This document shows positions 1-7,250 of a DNA stretch of 24,357 nucleotides, piece after piece. Made by a program: the position numbers and the translations under genes. How positions within the stretch are numbered: the stretch's first letter is position 1; each line of letters starts with the position of its first letter. Below the pieces are notes generated by a model that was given only the letters and a program-made list of their open reading frames with translations, searched no databases and was not told where the DNA came from. The stretch is from SZUA-1377 sp964622255 (GTDB taxonomy: Bacteria; Campylobacterota; Campylobacteria; Campylobacterales; QNZT01): assembly GCA_964622255.1 (NCBI GenBank), contig CAZUPK010000062.1, forward strand, positions 1 to 24,357, read 5' to 3'.

Positions 1-97
1 CATCATTGTCCGCCACAAACGATATGCATACCATTTATAAAAAGTTGCTTATTTTATCAAATTAATGCTAATTCTTTGGTTAAAGAGAGTTAAAACC

Positions 98-172
98 CTA
101 TATCTGTAAGGGTTCTGATGTATCTTTGAGAAAGTCTTTATCTTTATATGATAAAATATTATTTGCCAACAT
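98..172 (-). CDS. Possible 24-codon ORF downstream of repeat copy A
   Basis: A reading frame of 24 codons begins MLANNILSYK and ends at TAG. It has a reasonable ribosome-binding sequence (AAGGA about 8 nt before the ATG) and lies about 35 nt downstream of the TATAAT box in repeat copy A, so transcription and translation signals are in place. I do not recognise the peptide. It may be a leader peptide, the front end of a decayed gene, or chance. The DNA after its stop contains a 6-bp inverted repeat (AACCCT/AGGGTT, 95-116 region) and no continuation of the frame. Nothing else convincing is visible from 1 to 97; a frame opening at 34 and running off the window edge has no ribosome-binding site. 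Confidence 0.2.
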   Translation of the reverse strand: MLANNILSYKDKDFLKDTSEPLQI

Positions 173-180
173 GGTTCTTA

Positions 181-269
181 TCCTTTTTTAGATGTGGAAA
201 TCTTGGATAGATTATACCCACTTGTTTTAGTATCTTTTGATACTTCAAGTGGTTACCATGTTGGTGCAC
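181..269 (-). repeat. 89-bp dispersed repeat, copy A (promoter/operator-like)
   Basis: Read on the minus strand this matches 22796-22884 (plus strand) over 89 bases with no gaps and 10 substitutions (89 percent identity). It contains a TATAAT box (plus-strand 211-216) preceded by a nested palindrome: CACTTG/CAAGTG outer arms (219-224, 246-251) and GTATC/GATAC inner arms (230-234, 239-243) around a TTTT centre. In this copy all arms are perfect. The palindrome stops 2 bp short of the -10 box, a typical place for a repressor operator. The copy points leftward, away from htpG, toward the window edge. Confidence 0.75.
211..251 (-). promoter_or_regulatory. -10 box with abutting palindrome in repeat copy A
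   Basis: The minus-strand TATAAT (211-216) is preceded by a perfect nested dyad (219-251). A leftward transcript would begin near 200-205 and run toward the 98-172 ORF and the window edge. Promoter identity follows from the box and from the matching position of copy B before the RND gene; repressor binding is inference. Confidence 0.4.
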
Positions 270-299
270 TCTCCTAAAGATTTTATAAAAAGATATATT

Positions 300-332
300 A
301 AAATAAACTTAATTTAATATCATGTTTATTTT
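300..332 (-). terminator. Terminator-like hairpin after the htpG operon
   Basis: AAAATAAAC (300-308) and GTTTATTTT (324-332) form a perfect 9-bp inverted repeat with a 15-nt loop. On the minus strand the right arm is followed by an AT-rich stretch with T-rich runs. It overlaps the stop codon of the small ORF at 326-457, the last gene of the leftward run, so it is well placed to end that operon. The stem is AT-rich and the tail is not a clean U-tract, so strength is uncertain. Confidence 0.4.
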
Positions 333-457
333 GTAATTTTTATCTTTTGTAAGCCACTATTTTGTTTGGAAAAAATATCCGTTTGGAAGTTATCTATCAC
401 GATAGTTTTTGCAAAAAGCAAAAAAGCTATCGTAATAAGAAGGATAAACTTTTTCAT
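326..457 (-). CDS. Small exported protein gene, 43 aa, possibly truncated
   Basis: This 43-codon gene starts MKKFILLITIAFLLFAKT, a textbook signal peptide (KK, hydrophobic core, FA-K cleavage region), and continues with a short mature part IVIDNFQTDIFSKQNSG. Its ATG overlaps the htpG stop codon in an ATGA junction, and AAGGA lies just upstream inside the htpG end, so it is translationally coupled to htpG. The mature part stops after about 26 residues in AT-rich DNA immediately before repeat copy A. The opening (acidic-aromatic motif followed by FSKQNSG) looks like the N-terminus of a longer periplasmic protein, so I suspect a 3' truncation, perhaps linked to the neighbouring repeat. Family not identified. 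A 14-bp inverted repeat (403-436 region, ACGATAG/CTATCGT plus TTTTTGC/GCAAAAA) lies inside its signal-peptide codons. Confidence 0.6.
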   Translation of the reverse strand: MKKFILLITIAFLLFAKTIVIDNFQTDIFSKQNSGLQKIKITK

Positions 458-2289
458 ATATCCTTTGCCAAAAGTTCGCTTACTTTTTTTGTAAAATCAG
501 CTAAATCATTTAGTTTCATACCCTCATTTAGTTTTGCTAAGTCTAAAACTATGTGAGAGACCTCTTTTATCTTTGCTAAATCTTTACTATCTTTTAACTT
601 TTCAAAGATAGTATGAGATGGATTTATCTCTAAAATAGGTTTGATTTGTGGCATATTTGTTTGTCCCATCTGTCTCATCATCTGTTGCATCATAAAGTCT
701 GGATCATTTTTATCATAAACTAAACAAGCTGGAGAGTTTTTAAGCCTTTTTGTAAGTTTAACATCTTTAACATCATCTCTAAGCTCCTCTTTTATCTTTA
801 CTAAGATATCTGCAAAATCTTTTTTCAACTCTTCAACATCTTTATCCTCACTCTCAACCTCTGTTACACTTCTAAAGTTTTTCTCTTTGTAAACACCGAT
901 ATTTGGTATAACGATGCTATCAACTTCATCATCCATCAAAAGAACTTCGATACCCTTTTCATCATACTCTTCTAAGTGTGGTGAACTCTTTAACTGTTTA
1001 TAATCCTCACCTATAAGATAGAAGATCTCTTTTTGATCCTCTTTCATATTTTTTAGATAAGTCTCTAAGTCTATAAGCTCTTCGGATCTGTTTGTTTTAA
1101 ACAAAAGAAGGTCTAAAAGAAGGTCGCGATTTTCAAACTCACTCATAATACCCTCTTTTAACACTTTTCCAAACTCACTATAAAACTCTTTATACTTTTC
1201 AAAATCTTTATTTTTTAACTTTTTAAGCTCACTAAGTATCTTTTTAACAGAAGCTTTTTTAACTTTTGTTAAAATGATATTTTCTTGAAGTATCTCTCTA
1301 CTTACATTTAACGGAAGATCCTCAACATCAAATATACCTCTTATAAATCTCAAATATGTAGGCAACAACTCTTTATCATCATCTGTGATAAAGACTCTTT
1401 TAACATAAAGTTTAACCCCACTTTGATAATCAACCCTATACATATCAAACGGAGCCTTTTTAGGGACATAAAATAAAGTTGTGTATTCTAAAGTTCCCTC
1501 TGCTTTTGTATGGATATGTAAAAGCGGATCTTCACTGTTATGGAAAGTTTGTTTATAGAAGTTGTTATAATCTTCATCCTTTAACTCACTCTTTGGTTGT
1601 CTCCAGAGTGCTGATGCTTTGTTTATCTGTTCTAATTTTATCTCTTTTTTGCTATCTTTTTCTTCCTCTTTTTCCATAAATATAGAAAAAGGAATATGAT
1701 TTGAGTATTTTGAAACTATATTCTCTATCCTATATTCCGAAACAAACTCATATTCAGCTTCCTTTATATGTAAGATGATCTCTGTTCCATCTTCAGCTTT
1801 TTCTATCTCTTTTATCTCATAACTTCCGCTACCATCACTCTCCCACTTATAAGCTTTTTCACTTCCGGCTTTTTTAGTCAAAACCTCTACTCTATCTGCA
1901 ACCATAAAGGCAGAATAAAATCCAACTCCAAACTGTCCTATAAGTTCACTTGTCTTTTTCTTATCATCTTTTAAACTCTCTAAAAAGCTTTTTGTTCCAC
2001 TTTTTGCGATAGTTCCAAGATGCTTTTTAAGATCATCTTCATCCATACCTATACCATTATCCATAACAGTAATAGTTTTATCTTTTTCACTTAGTCTTAA
2101 AACTATCTTTGGATCAAAGTTATAGTCTTTAAATCTTTCATCAGTAAGAGTTAGATACTTTAACTTATCCAAAGCATCAGAAGCATTTGAGATAAGCTCT
2201 CTTAAAAATATCTCTTTGTTTGAATAAAGAGAGTGTATCATAAGATCTAAAAGCTGTGTTATTTCTGTTTGAAATTCATATTTGCTCAT
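454..2289 (-). CDS. htpG: Chaperone HtpG (bacterial Hsp90)
   Basis: ATP-dependent cytosolic chaperone of the Hsp90 family, 611 residues, close to the usual 610-630 for bacterial HtpG. The GHKL ATPase domain is intact: ELISNASDAL (31-40, with catalytic E31 and Mg-binding N35), DNGIGM (77-82) and GQFGVGFYSAFM (118-129). The middle domain carries the LNVSREILQ motif. The C-terminal dimerisation domain follows, with a methionine-rich loop (MMQQMMRQMGQ) near residue 530. There is no MEEVD tail, as expected in bacteria. A GGAGG ribosome-binding site lies 7 nt before the ATG. The gene has its own promoter overlapping the end of plsC, which fits separate heat- or stress-responsive expression, although it is co-directional with the upstream run. 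A small exported ORF overlaps its stop codon. Confidence 0.98.
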   Translation of the reverse strand: MSKYEFQTEITQLLDLMIHSLYSNKEIFLRELISNASDALDKLKYLTLTDERFKDYNFDPKIVLRLSEKDKTITVMDNGIGMDEDDLKKHLGTIAKSGTKSFLESLKDDKKKTSELIGQFGVGFYSAFMVADRVEVLTKKAGSEKAYKWESDGSGSYEIKEIEKAEDGTEIILHIKEAEYEFVSEYRIENIVSKYSNHIPFSIFMEKEEEKDSKKEIKLEQINKASALWRQPKSELKDEDYNNFYKQTFHNSEDPLLHIHTKAEGTLEYTTLFYVPKKAPFDMYRVDYQSGVKLYVKRVFITDDDKELLPTYLRFIRGIFDVEDLPLNVSREILQENIILTKVKKASVKKILSELKKLKNKDFEKYKEFYSEFGKVLKEGIMSEFENRDLLLDLLLFKTNRSEELIDLETYLKNMKEDQKEIFYLIGEDYKQLKSSPHLEEYDEKGIEVLLMDDEVDSIVIPNIGVYKEKNFRSVTEVESEDKDVEELKKDFADILVKIKEELRDDVKDVKLTKRLKNSPACLVYDKNDPDFMMQQMMRQMGQTNMPQIKPILEINPSHTIFEKLKDSKDLAKIKEVSHIVLDLAKLNEGMKLNDLADFTKKVSELLAKDI

Positions 2290-2318
2290 AATTTATCCTC
2301 CATCTGTTTTTTTAGGGG

Positions 2319-2347
2319 ATTTTAGCAAAGCAAAGTTAAAAAGTCAA
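2319..2347 (-). promoter_or_regulatory. Promoter of htpG (TTGACT-17-TAAAAT)
   Basis: On the minus strand TTGACT (plus 2342-2347) and TAAAAT (plus 2319-2324) are separated by exactly 17 bp, a near-consensus sigma-70 promoter. It overlaps the plsC stop codon and would start an RNA about 25 nt before the htpG ATG. No CIRCE or HAIR-type inverted repeat is seen in the short leader. Confidence 0.65.
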
Positions 2348-3033
2348 GTAAGTTTAGTGTGTTTTGCTAAAGTTTCTTTCATATTTTCATAGAGTTTTTC
2401 ATACCAATCCTCATCATCCATCGGATCTATACTGTCAAGATAGATAATTTTTATCTTTCCATATAAACCAACTTTAAAATCTTGTGAATCTAAAAGCTTT
2501 CTTGTTCCAACTATAACTATAGGTTGAACCCTAAGTTTTAACTTTTTGGCTACAAGTTTTGCTCCACTTTTAAACTTTAAAAGCTTATCTCCTTTTCCTC
2601 TTGTCCCTTCGGGAAATATGGCTACAACTCTTCCTTTAGATACTCTATCCTTTGCCTCTTTAAAAAGCTTTATCAAAGATGATTTGCTCTTTCTATCTAT
2701 GATAATCATATTTGGAAGGGTTAATATCTGTCCATAAAGAGGGATATTTGCTATCTCTTTTTTTGCAACCCAAGCAATATCTGCTGGATAGTTATCTTCT
2801 AAAACAACTATATCCATCAAACTTTGGTGATTTATAAGTAGTAGTTTTGCATCTCTATCTGGTTTACCAATAACCTCTAAAGAGTAACCGATGAGATATC
2901 TTTGTAGTTTAGCCCACCATTTTCTAAAAAATCTGTTGTTTTTATTAAAAATCCTCATCAACAAAATAACAATAGCAACACTTATAGTAAACTCTATAAC
3001 GACATATAAAGCTTTTAATCTTTCAATGAACAT
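2344..3033 (-). CDS. plsC: 1-acyl-sn-glycerol-3-phosphate acyltransferase
   Basis: Membrane acyltransferase of phospholipid synthesis that converts lysophosphatidic acid to phosphatidic acid. The 229-residue length is normal for PlsC. An N-terminal hydrophobic segment (about 8-28) anchors it. The acyltransferase signature NHQSLMD (68-74) supplies the HX4D catalytic pair H69/D74, and FPEGTRGKG (140-148) is the glycerol-3-phosphate-binding motif. Its ATG overlaps the end of the upstream SH3-like membrane protein gene by 11 nt, so the two are coupled. Substrate class is inferred from the family; a role in another acyl transfer cannot be excluded. Confidence 0.92.
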   Translation of the reverse strand: MFIERLKALYVVIEFTISVAIVILLMRIFNKNNRFFRKWWAKLQRYLIGYSLEVIGKPDRDAKLLLINHQSLMDIVVLEDNYPADIAWVAKKEIANIPLYGQILTLPNMIIIDRKSKSSLIKLFKEAKDRVSKGRVVAIFPEGTRGKGDKLLKFKSGAKLVAKKLKLRVQPIVIVGTRKLLDSQDFKVGLYGKIKIIYLDSIDPMDDEDWYEKLYENMKETLAKHTKLT

Positions 3034-4252
3034 TTTTTTTAACCCATCCTATGTGTTTGCCATCGGGAAGTATTATTTTATAATATTTTTTATTTTCATA
3101 TACAACTGTTGCTTTTAGATCATAAGGAACTATATAAAAGATAGTAGAGTTTTGAGTAGGAAGTATTTTTAACCCTACACCTTTTTTTAGCATTATAGCT
3201 TTAAAAGGTAGATTTATATAGGCTATATATACAAGAAGAGCTATCATTATTAAAGATAGAACTATAGATCTTTTTTTGACAGCTATCAAAAATATGATAA
3301 ATGTAACTATCAACAAAGCTATAGTTTTATATATTTTATACTTGTTTTTTTGAGGATTTAACTCTGTTTGAGTGCTAAGAGTTTGATCTTTTAAAACTAT
3401 ATCAAAACTAATCATCTTATAGTGATTTGTTTTTGAGTTAAAATATCTAAATTTAAAGTTTTTAGCTCTGTTATCTATTATAGCATAGACATAAGCCTTT
3501 TGAATTTCACCTTTGTCTATATACTCATCAACACCACTTTTTCTTGCATAAGGAATTTTAAAATCACCAAGATTTGAAAGTGAGGCATTTAACTCCATAA
3601 GCACGATATTGTGATTATCATCATATTTTTTTTCAGAGTGTGATAATACTTTAAAACTCTTTGCTATTACTCTGGAAAAAAACTCATCACCTTTAAGAAC
3701 CACTACTTTTGGTTTAGGTATGGTTACAAAAGAGCTGTTTTTTAAGTGATTTTTAAATTTTACCTCAACTTTGACTTTTTTGTTAGTTGGTTTTGTTGAT
3801 AGATATTTTAGATAATATGTAGCTTTATAACTGTTTTCATCTAGTTTTATCCACTTAGTATTTTTGTTTAAAACAAGATAGCCGTTACTTTTTGGAAAAT
3901 ATACTTTTATCTCTTTCACATCTGTTTTAGTTACAATTGCTTTCATAGTAACTATAACTCTTTGAGATAGTATAACTTTTTTTGGGTAGTTAAGAAGAGT
4001 TAAAAAGATATTTTGTTCATTTGAGTTTTTATAATCCCTATCACTTTCCAAACTCTCTTTAGTTTGTATAACATCATCTAAGATTTGTTCACTATTTTTG
4101 TTAAGTTCCTCTTGAGGAGTAATCTCTTCAAGCTCGTTCGTATCGGAATCAAAATCCATAATCTCCTCTTTTACAGGAGGCATCACATCATCAAAGACAA
4201 ACTCTGCTCTTAAAAGATTTAAAACCAAAAACAGAGTTAAAAATATCTTCAT
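3023..4252 (-). CDS. Membrane protein with large extracytoplasmic region and SH3-like C-terminus
   Basis: No gene name recognised. The 409-residue protein has a signal peptide (MKIFLTLFLVLNLLRAEF), an acidic low-complexity stretch (about 20-80), and a beta-rich region (about 85-290) that resembles the periplasmic beta-sandwich repeats of BatD-like proteins, including the STQTELNP stretch just before the membrane. Two transmembrane segments follow (about 306-325 and 328-347), placing the C-terminus back on the periplasmic side. Residues 355-409 (GVGLKILPTQNSTIFYIV ... YYKIILPDGKHIGWVKK) fit a bacterial SH3 fold. It lies 4 nt after purQ and overlaps plsC by 11 nt, so it is embedded in the operon. 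The domain layout suggests an envelope role; BatD relationship is a weak inference. Confidence 0.8.
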   Translation of the reverse strand: MKIFLTLFLVLNLLRAEFVFDDVMPPVKEEIMDFDSDTNELEEITPQEELNKNSEQILDDVIQTKESLESDRDYKNSNEQNIFLTLLNYPKKVILSQRVIVTMKAIVTKTDVKEIKVYFPKSNGYLVLNKNTKWIKLDENSYKATYYLKYLSTKPTNKKVKVEVKFKNHLKNSSFVTIPKPKVVVLKGDEFFSRVIAKSFKVLSHSEKKYDDNHNIVLMELNASLSNLGDFKIPYARKSGVDEYIDKGEIQKAYVYAIIDNRAKNFKFRYFNSKTNHYKMISFDIVLKDQTLSTQTELNPQKNKYKIYKTIALLIVTFIIFLIAVKKRSIVLSLIMIALLVYIAYINLPFKAIMLKKGVGLKILPTQNSTIFYIVPYDLKATVVYENKKYYKIILPDGKHIGWVKKNVH

Positions 4253-4256
4253 ACAA

Positions 4257-4931
4257 TTAACCTATCAAACCTTCTAACATTTTGACACCATCTTTGCTTA
4301 GCAAAAGATTACTCATAGCTCTTTCTGGATGAGGCATAAGTCCGAAAACATTTTTATCTTCATTGCAAATACCAGCTATACTATCTACTGAACCGTTTGG
4401 ATTTTTTATATCTCCGCTTTCATCCACATATTTTAAAAGTATTTGCTCTTTATCATACATCCTTTTTATATTATCTTCACTATTGTAGTAATTTCCATCG
4501 GCATGTGCTATAGGAATGTTGAGCAAATCCCCCTCATTTAGTTTAGAAAGAAAGCGATTGTTGTTATTTATAACTTTTAAGTAGTGATGCTTTGAGATAA
4601 AGTGTAAGTTTTCATTTTTTCTCAAAGCTCCAGGAAGTAGTCCAGACTCAACCAATATCTGAAAACCGTTACATATACCAAGAGTAAGTCCACCTCCCTT
4701 TGCATAATCTTTTATAGCATCCATAATAGGAGAAAACTTTGCTATAGCTCCACTTCTTAAGTAGTCTCCATAACTAAAACCACCAGGTAAAACAACTAAA
4801 TCACACTTTGGAAGTTTTGTATCTTTGTGCCAAACACTCTCTACGATACAACCTATCTTTTCAAAAGCCCATTTTGTATCAAAGTCGCAGTTAGTTCCTG
4901 CAAATGTTATAACAGTTACTTTAAAACTCAT
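4257..4931 (-). CDS. purQ: Phosphoribosylformylglycinamidine synthase subunit PurQ
   Basis: Glutamine amidotransferase subunit of the three-protein FGAM synthase (PurL-PurQ-PurS), fourth step of purine synthesis; it hydrolyses glutamine and feeds ammonia to PurL. The class I amidotransferase nucleophile sits in GICNGFQIL (C87), and the His-Glu pair in PHPERAM (H201, E203). The opening VTVITFAGTNCDFDT is characteristic of PurQ. At 224 residues it is the usual size. Its ATG overlaps the purS stop in an ATGA junction, giving translational coupling of two subunits of one complex. purL is not in the window. Confidence 0.97.
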   Translation of the reverse strand: MSFKVTVITFAGTNCDFDTKWAFEKIGCIVESVWHKDTKLPKCDLVVLPGGFSYGDYLRSGAIAKFSPIMDAIKDYAKGGGLTLGICNGFQILVESGLLPGALRKNENLHFISKHHYLKVINNNNRFLSKLNEGDLLNIPIAHADGNYYNSEDNIKRMYDKEQILLKYVDESGDIKNPNGSVDSIAGICNEDKNVFGLMPHPERAMSNLLLSKDGVKMLEGLIG

Positions 4932-5170
4932 TTTTCTATCTTTATCTCATAATCTTCTATAACAGTATTTGCCAACAACTCTTCACACATAGTCTCAACA
5001 TCATTCAAAGCCCTTTTCTCATCACTCTCATCTATATCTAAAACGATTCTTTTTCCTATTCTTACACCATTTACATTTGAAAAACCAAGAGAATTTAGTG
5101 TATGAGAAACTGCCTTTCCTTGAGGATCAAGAACACCCTCTTTTAGTTTTACATTTACCACTACTTTCAT
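4928..5170 (-). CDS. purS: Phosphoribosylformylglycinamidine synthase subunit PurS
   Basis: Small 80-residue structural subunit that bridges PurL and PurQ in the FGAM synthase complex. The sequence VNVKLKEGVLDPQGKAV and the following GVRIGKRI are typical of PurS. It follows purC by 16 nt and overlaps purQ by 4 nt. Presence of a separate PurS shows that the organism uses the small-PurL form of the enzyme rather than the fused gammaproteobacterial type. Confidence 0.96.
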   Translation of the reverse strand: MKVVVNVKLKEGVLDPQGKAVSHTLNSLGFSNVNGVRIGKRIVLDIDESDEKRALNDVETMCEELLANTVIEDYEIKIEK

Positions 5171-5186
5171 ATCTATCTCTCCACAA

Positions 5187-5903
5187 TTATTTATCTAAGA
5201 TTCTTTTTAAAACCTCTTCATAAGCAACTTTAACACTACCAATCCCCTGTCTAAATCTATCTTTGTCAAGCTTCTCATTTGTATCCATATCCCAAAATCT
5301 ACAACTGTCAGGACTTATCTCATCGGCTAAAACTATCTCTCCATCTTTATCTATACCAAACTCCACTTTAAAGTCAACTAGATTTAGTTTTCTTTTTTCA
5401 AAAAACTCTTTTAAGACACTATTTATAGTTTTACCCATCTCAACTAACTTTTCTAACTTATCTCTACTATCAACAAGTCCCATAAGCAAAGCATGTTGGC
5501 TACAAATGATAGGATCATTTAATTTATCTTCTTTATAGTAAAACTCAACTAATGTAAATGGAAGAACCTTTCCATCTTCTATACCCAGTCTTTTTGTTAA
5601 ACTTCCTGTTGCGGTATTTCTAACTACTACCTCTATAGGGATGATATCAACCTTTTTTACTAAGTGATGAGTATCATCTAAAACATCAACCAAGTGAGTT
5701 TTTATACCAGCTTTTTTTTCCAAAAGTCTAAAAAGGTTTGCACTTATCTTTGCATTTAATGCCCCCTTACCACTTTCGCTACCTTTTTTTTTTGCATTGA
5801 AAGCTGTTAAATCATCTTTAAACTCTGCTATAAGAAGATTTTCATTATCTGTTTTATATAGTTTTTTTGCTTTTCCCTCATATAAAAGTTCTCTTTTTTG
5901 CAA
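5187..5903 (-). CDS. purC: SAICAR synthase
   Basis: Phosphoribosylaminoimidazole-succinocarboxamide synthase joins CAIR and aspartate with ATP in purine synthesis. The 238 residues match the short bacterial form. Visible signatures are LLYEGKAKKLY (6-16), EVVVRN (91-96), LVDFKVEFG (175-183) and DEISPDSCRFWD (194-205). It starts 9 nt after the upstream protease gene and is followed by purS and purQ. The codons for residues 36-40 contain an uninterrupted run of ten A residues (plus-strand T-run 5784-5793), a possible slippage site. Confidence 0.97.
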   Translation of the reverse strand: MQKRELLYEGKAKKLYKTDNENLLIAEFKDDLTAFNAKKKGSESGKGALNAKISANLFRLLEKKAGIKTHLVDVLDDTHHLVKKVDIIPIEVVVRNTATGSLTKRLGIEDGKVLPFTLVEFYYKEDKLNDPIICSQHALLMGLVDSRDKLEKLVEMGKTINSVLKEFFEKRKLNLVDFKVEFGIDKDGEIVLADEISPDSCRFWDMDTNEKLDKDRFRQGIGSVKVAYEEVLKRILDK

Positions 5904-5912
5904 ACTACTCTC

Positions 5913-7217
5913 CTACTTTTTCTTTAGTATCTGTTGAATTTTAACTGCATCTATAGCACACTTTAGTTGTGCATCTTTGATGATATCCTCTTTTGTTATG
6001 ATTTTCTTTTTAGGTTTTTTATCATCTTTTTTTACTTTATCATTTTTTTTCTTATTCTCAGTCTTTTCAAGTTCTGCTTTAAGGTGTTTTTTAAGTTCAG
6101 CCTCCTTGATGCTAAACTCATCTTCCTCTTTCACTTTTACCTCTCCCGGAGCTACCTCAATATCGGGAGTAACACCTTTTGCTTGTATAGTTCTTCCGCT
6201 TGGTAGATAGTATCTTGCAACTGTTAGTCTTAGTCCCTCACCCTTTCCAAGAGGCAGGATAACTTGAACACTTCCTTTTCCAAAAGTTTTCTCACCAACT
6301 ATGATAGCTCTTTTATGATCTTGTAAAGCACCACTGACAATCTCACTTGCACTAGCACTTCCTCCATTTACCAAAACTGCCATAGGTATATCTTTATATG
6401 TTCCCTCTCTTGTCGCTTTATATATCTCATTTTCACTCTCTATTCTCCCCTTTTGTGAAACTATAACACCCTTATCAACAAAAAGGTCAACCAATCCTAC
6501 TGCTTGAGATAGAAGTCCTCCTGGATTGTTTCTTAGATCTAAAATGATGCCTTTTGTATTTTTGTTTTCTTTTAAAGCTTTTTTTACATCTTTTACAACT
6601 TTTTTATCAAAGCTTGTAACCCTTATATATGCTACATCACTTCCCTCTATCTTTTTGGTATATACTGAATCAATTTTTATAATATCTCTTATGATAGTAA
6701 ATTTTAGAGGTTTTCTCTCACCCTTTCTAACTATCGTTAGGTTTATCTTTGTTTTTGGCTTACCTCTCATAATATTTACAGCTTCATCAATAGTCATATT
6801 TAGAGTTGATTTGTCATTTATCTTAAGGATAATATCTCCGGCTTTAAGTCCTACTTTGTCCGCAGGAGTCCCCTCTATCGGAGCTATAACTGTTAAAGCA
6901 CCATCTCTCATACCGACAGTTATACCAAGTCCTCCAAACTCTCCGTCGGTTTGAACTTTCATATCATCATACTTTTTCTTTGTCATAAAAGAGGAGTGTG
7001 CATCAAGGTTTGACATCAAACCTTCTAGTGATTTGTTTACAATCTCCGTTATGTTTATATCATCTACATAGTATTTTTCAACTGTTTGAATAACTTTTGT
7101 ATATTTTGCTAAAGCTTCAAGTCTCTCTTGAGACATAGTCACCATACTATCTGCAAATAGTGAAGAACCAACAAGTAGTCCACCTACAATCATACCTTTA
7201 ATCATACTTCTTCTCAT
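5913..7217 (-). CDS. ctpA: Carboxy-terminal processing serine protease (S41A, CtpA family)
   Basis: Periplasmic S41 protease that trims or degrades envelope proteins. The 434 residues begin with a signal peptide (to about residue 22). A PDZ domain spans about 95-170 (GEFGGLGITV, then GDIILKINDK). The protease core has LDLRNNPGG (226-234), GGSASASEI (285-293) and GEKTFGKGSVQ (308-318); by comparison with CtpB the catalytic triad is S289, K314 and Q318. The C-terminal 60 residues form a Lys/Glu-rich linker (about 365-410) ending in a short helical tail with C420. The gene lies between glyS and purC with gaps of 33 and 9 nt. Substrate is unknown. Confidence 0.95.
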   Translation of the reverse strand: MRRSMIKGMIVGGLLVGSSLFADSMVTMSQERLEALAKYTKVIQTVEKYYVDDINITEIVNKSLEGLMSNLDAHSSFMTKKKYDDMKVQTDGEFGGLGITVGMRDGALTVIAPIEGTPADKVGLKAGDIILKINDKSTLNMTIDEAVNIMRGKPKTKINLTIVRKGERKPLKFTIIRDIIKIDSVYTKKIEGSDVAYIRVTSFDKKVVKDVKKALKENKNTKGIILDLRNNPGGLLSQAVGLVDLFVDKGVIVSQKGRIESENEIYKATREGTYKDIPMAVLVNGGSASASEIVSGALQDHKRAIIVGEKTFGKGSVQVILPLGKGEGLRLTVARYYLPSGRTIQAKGVTPDIEVAPGEVKVKEEDEFSIKEAELKKHLKAELEKTENKKKNDKVKKDDKKPKKKIITKEDIIKDAQLKCAIDAVKIQQILKKK

Positions 7218-7250
7218 ATAAACTCTCTCCTTAATTTAATCCTATCAAAA

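Noticed and set aside
1..34. Minus-strand frame running off the left edge
   Set aside because: Only 11 codons visible, no ribosome-binding site and a competing frame with a stop; not enough to call a gene.
260..274. NtrC-like site (TGCACC...GGT) near repeat copy A
   Set aside because: Only one half matches the NtrC consensus and no sigma-54 promoter is nearby.
403..436. 14-bp inverted repeat taken as the htpG terminator
   Set aside because: It lies inside the signal-peptide codons of the small exported ORF and has no U-tract on the minus strand; the 300-332 hairpin is better placed.
362..556. 64-codon plus-strand frame at the end of htpG
   Set aside because: It lies antisense to htpG and the small exported ORF, has a poly-Ser/Phe/Lys composition typical of reversed coding DNA, and no ribosome-binding site.
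5967..6210. Plus-strand frames of 77-79 codons over the protease gene
   Set aside because: Antisense shadows of the Lys/Glu-rich C-terminal linker of the CtpA-family protease, giving Phe/Ser-rich nonsense.
6526..6954. 142-codon plus-strand frame over the protease gene
   Set aside because: Antisense to the PDZ and protease core, where the motifs on the minus strand are unmistakable.
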